Origin: Maribellus comscasis
GTDB taxonomy: Bacteria > Bacteroidota > Bacteroidia > Bacteroidales > Prolixibacteraceae
Assembly: GCF_009762775.1 (NCBI RefSeq)
Contig: NZ_CP046401.1
Span: 868,001-932,000 of the forward strand
Direction: 5' to 3'
Length of the DNA: 64,000 nucleotides
The translations under genes and the position numbers were made by a program. How positions within the stretch are numbered: the first letter of the stretch is position 1; every line of letters starts with the position of its first letter. A model generated the notes under the pieces. The model made no database searches. It had not been told where the DNA came from and was given only the letters and a program-made list of their open reading frames with translations. Below, piece after piece: positions 63,666 to 64,000 of this stretch.

Positions 63666-64000
63666 ATGAAAAACTTAGCCAACATCATTTTATTAATTTC
63701 CCTATCTGTTAATACCTTATTTGCACAATCAGATTACAAGCCTACAGATAAAAATATTGAAAACCGCGAATGGTTTCAGGATGCAAAATTCGGACTTTTC
63801 ATCCACTGGGGTGTTTATAGTATTCTGGGTGACGGAGAGTGGGTTATGAATAATCAAAAAATTCCTGTTTATCAGTATGAAAAGCTTCCATCGTTTTTTA
63901 ATCCAACACAGTTTGATCCTGCCGAATGGGTTTCGATGGTAAAAAAAGCCGGGATGAAATACATTACCATTACCAGCAAGCACCACGACGGTTTTGCAAT
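63666..64000 (+). CDS. GH29 alpha-L-fucosidase, 3' part outside the window
   Basis: The plus-strand frame starts at ATG 63666 with a signal peptide (about 20 residues, ending NTLFAQ) and runs off the right edge after 111 codons. It shows the GH29 N-terminal hallmark [17 protein letters not shown] (about residues 38-54), followed by [20 protein letters not shown] and [13 protein letters not shown], which match the first beta/alpha units of the barrel. GH29 enzymes are retaining alpha-L-fucosidases; the nucleophile Asp lies beyond the window. It suggests that the second cluster deals with a fucosylated glycan. Confidence 0.95.
   Translation, partial: MKNLANIILLISLSVNTLFAQSDYKPTDKNIENREWFQDAKFGLFIHWGVYSILGDGEWVMNNQKIPVYQYEKLPSFFNPTQFDPAEWVSMVKKAGMKYITITSKHHDGFA

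Overview
The window looks like the chromosome of a free-living glycan-degrading Bacteroidota, probably order Marinilabiliales (Prolixibacteraceae-like). This is inferred from the two SusC/SusD pairs, the FecR/ECF-sigma pair, the many lipobox lipoproteins carrying glycoside hydrolase domains, and the AT-rich spacers. No tRNA, rRNA, insertion sequence, CRISPR array, prophage or sulfatase gene was seen.

Left part (1-16.3 kb). Three type-B carboxylesterases, the first cut by the window edge, lie around a NUDIX-type regulator and a small self-terminated 70-aa protein gene. Next come a lipoprotein (alpha/alpha)6-barrel glycosidase-like gene coupled to a saccharopine-dehydrogenase-like oxidoreductase, a DUF438/hemerythrin-like protein, and an S9 peptidase. 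A compact two-component system follows, then a YgiW-type BOF protein and an MntP-like membrane protein.

Middle part (16.3-52.9 kb, nearly all minus strand). This is a very large rhamnose-centred polysaccharide utilisation locus. In transcription order it holds a small secreted protein, an ECF sigma factor, its FecR anti-sigma factor, an STN-containing SusC and a SusD. After a strong terminator come GH78, metallophosphoesterase, YhhN, a second terminator, GDPD phosphodiesterase, BNR propeller, GH78, GH106, NodB deacetylase, GH106, two GH99-like (WbsX) proteins, an alpha/beta-hydrolase esterase, a second BNR propeller and GH92 alpha-mannosidase. GH78 and a deacetylase-like lipoprotein then sit behind further terminators. 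Three GH78 and two GH106 enzymes point to a highly branched L-rhamnose-rich substrate. Mannosidase, esterase/deacetylase and phosphodiesterase activities suggest mannose, acyl and possibly phosphodiester decorations.

Right part (53.6-64 kb, plus strand). A second cluster holds a large Asp-box propeller, a SusC without STN domain, a SusD-like lipoprotein, a terminator, a second large propeller, and the first third of a GH29 alpha-L-fucosidase cut by the window end. No sigma/anti-sigma pair belongs to this cluster.

The enzymes, SusC/D proteins and regulators are recognised from motifs and general family knowledge only; no database search was run. Substrate statements are inference. Hairpins were located by eye from complementary arms.
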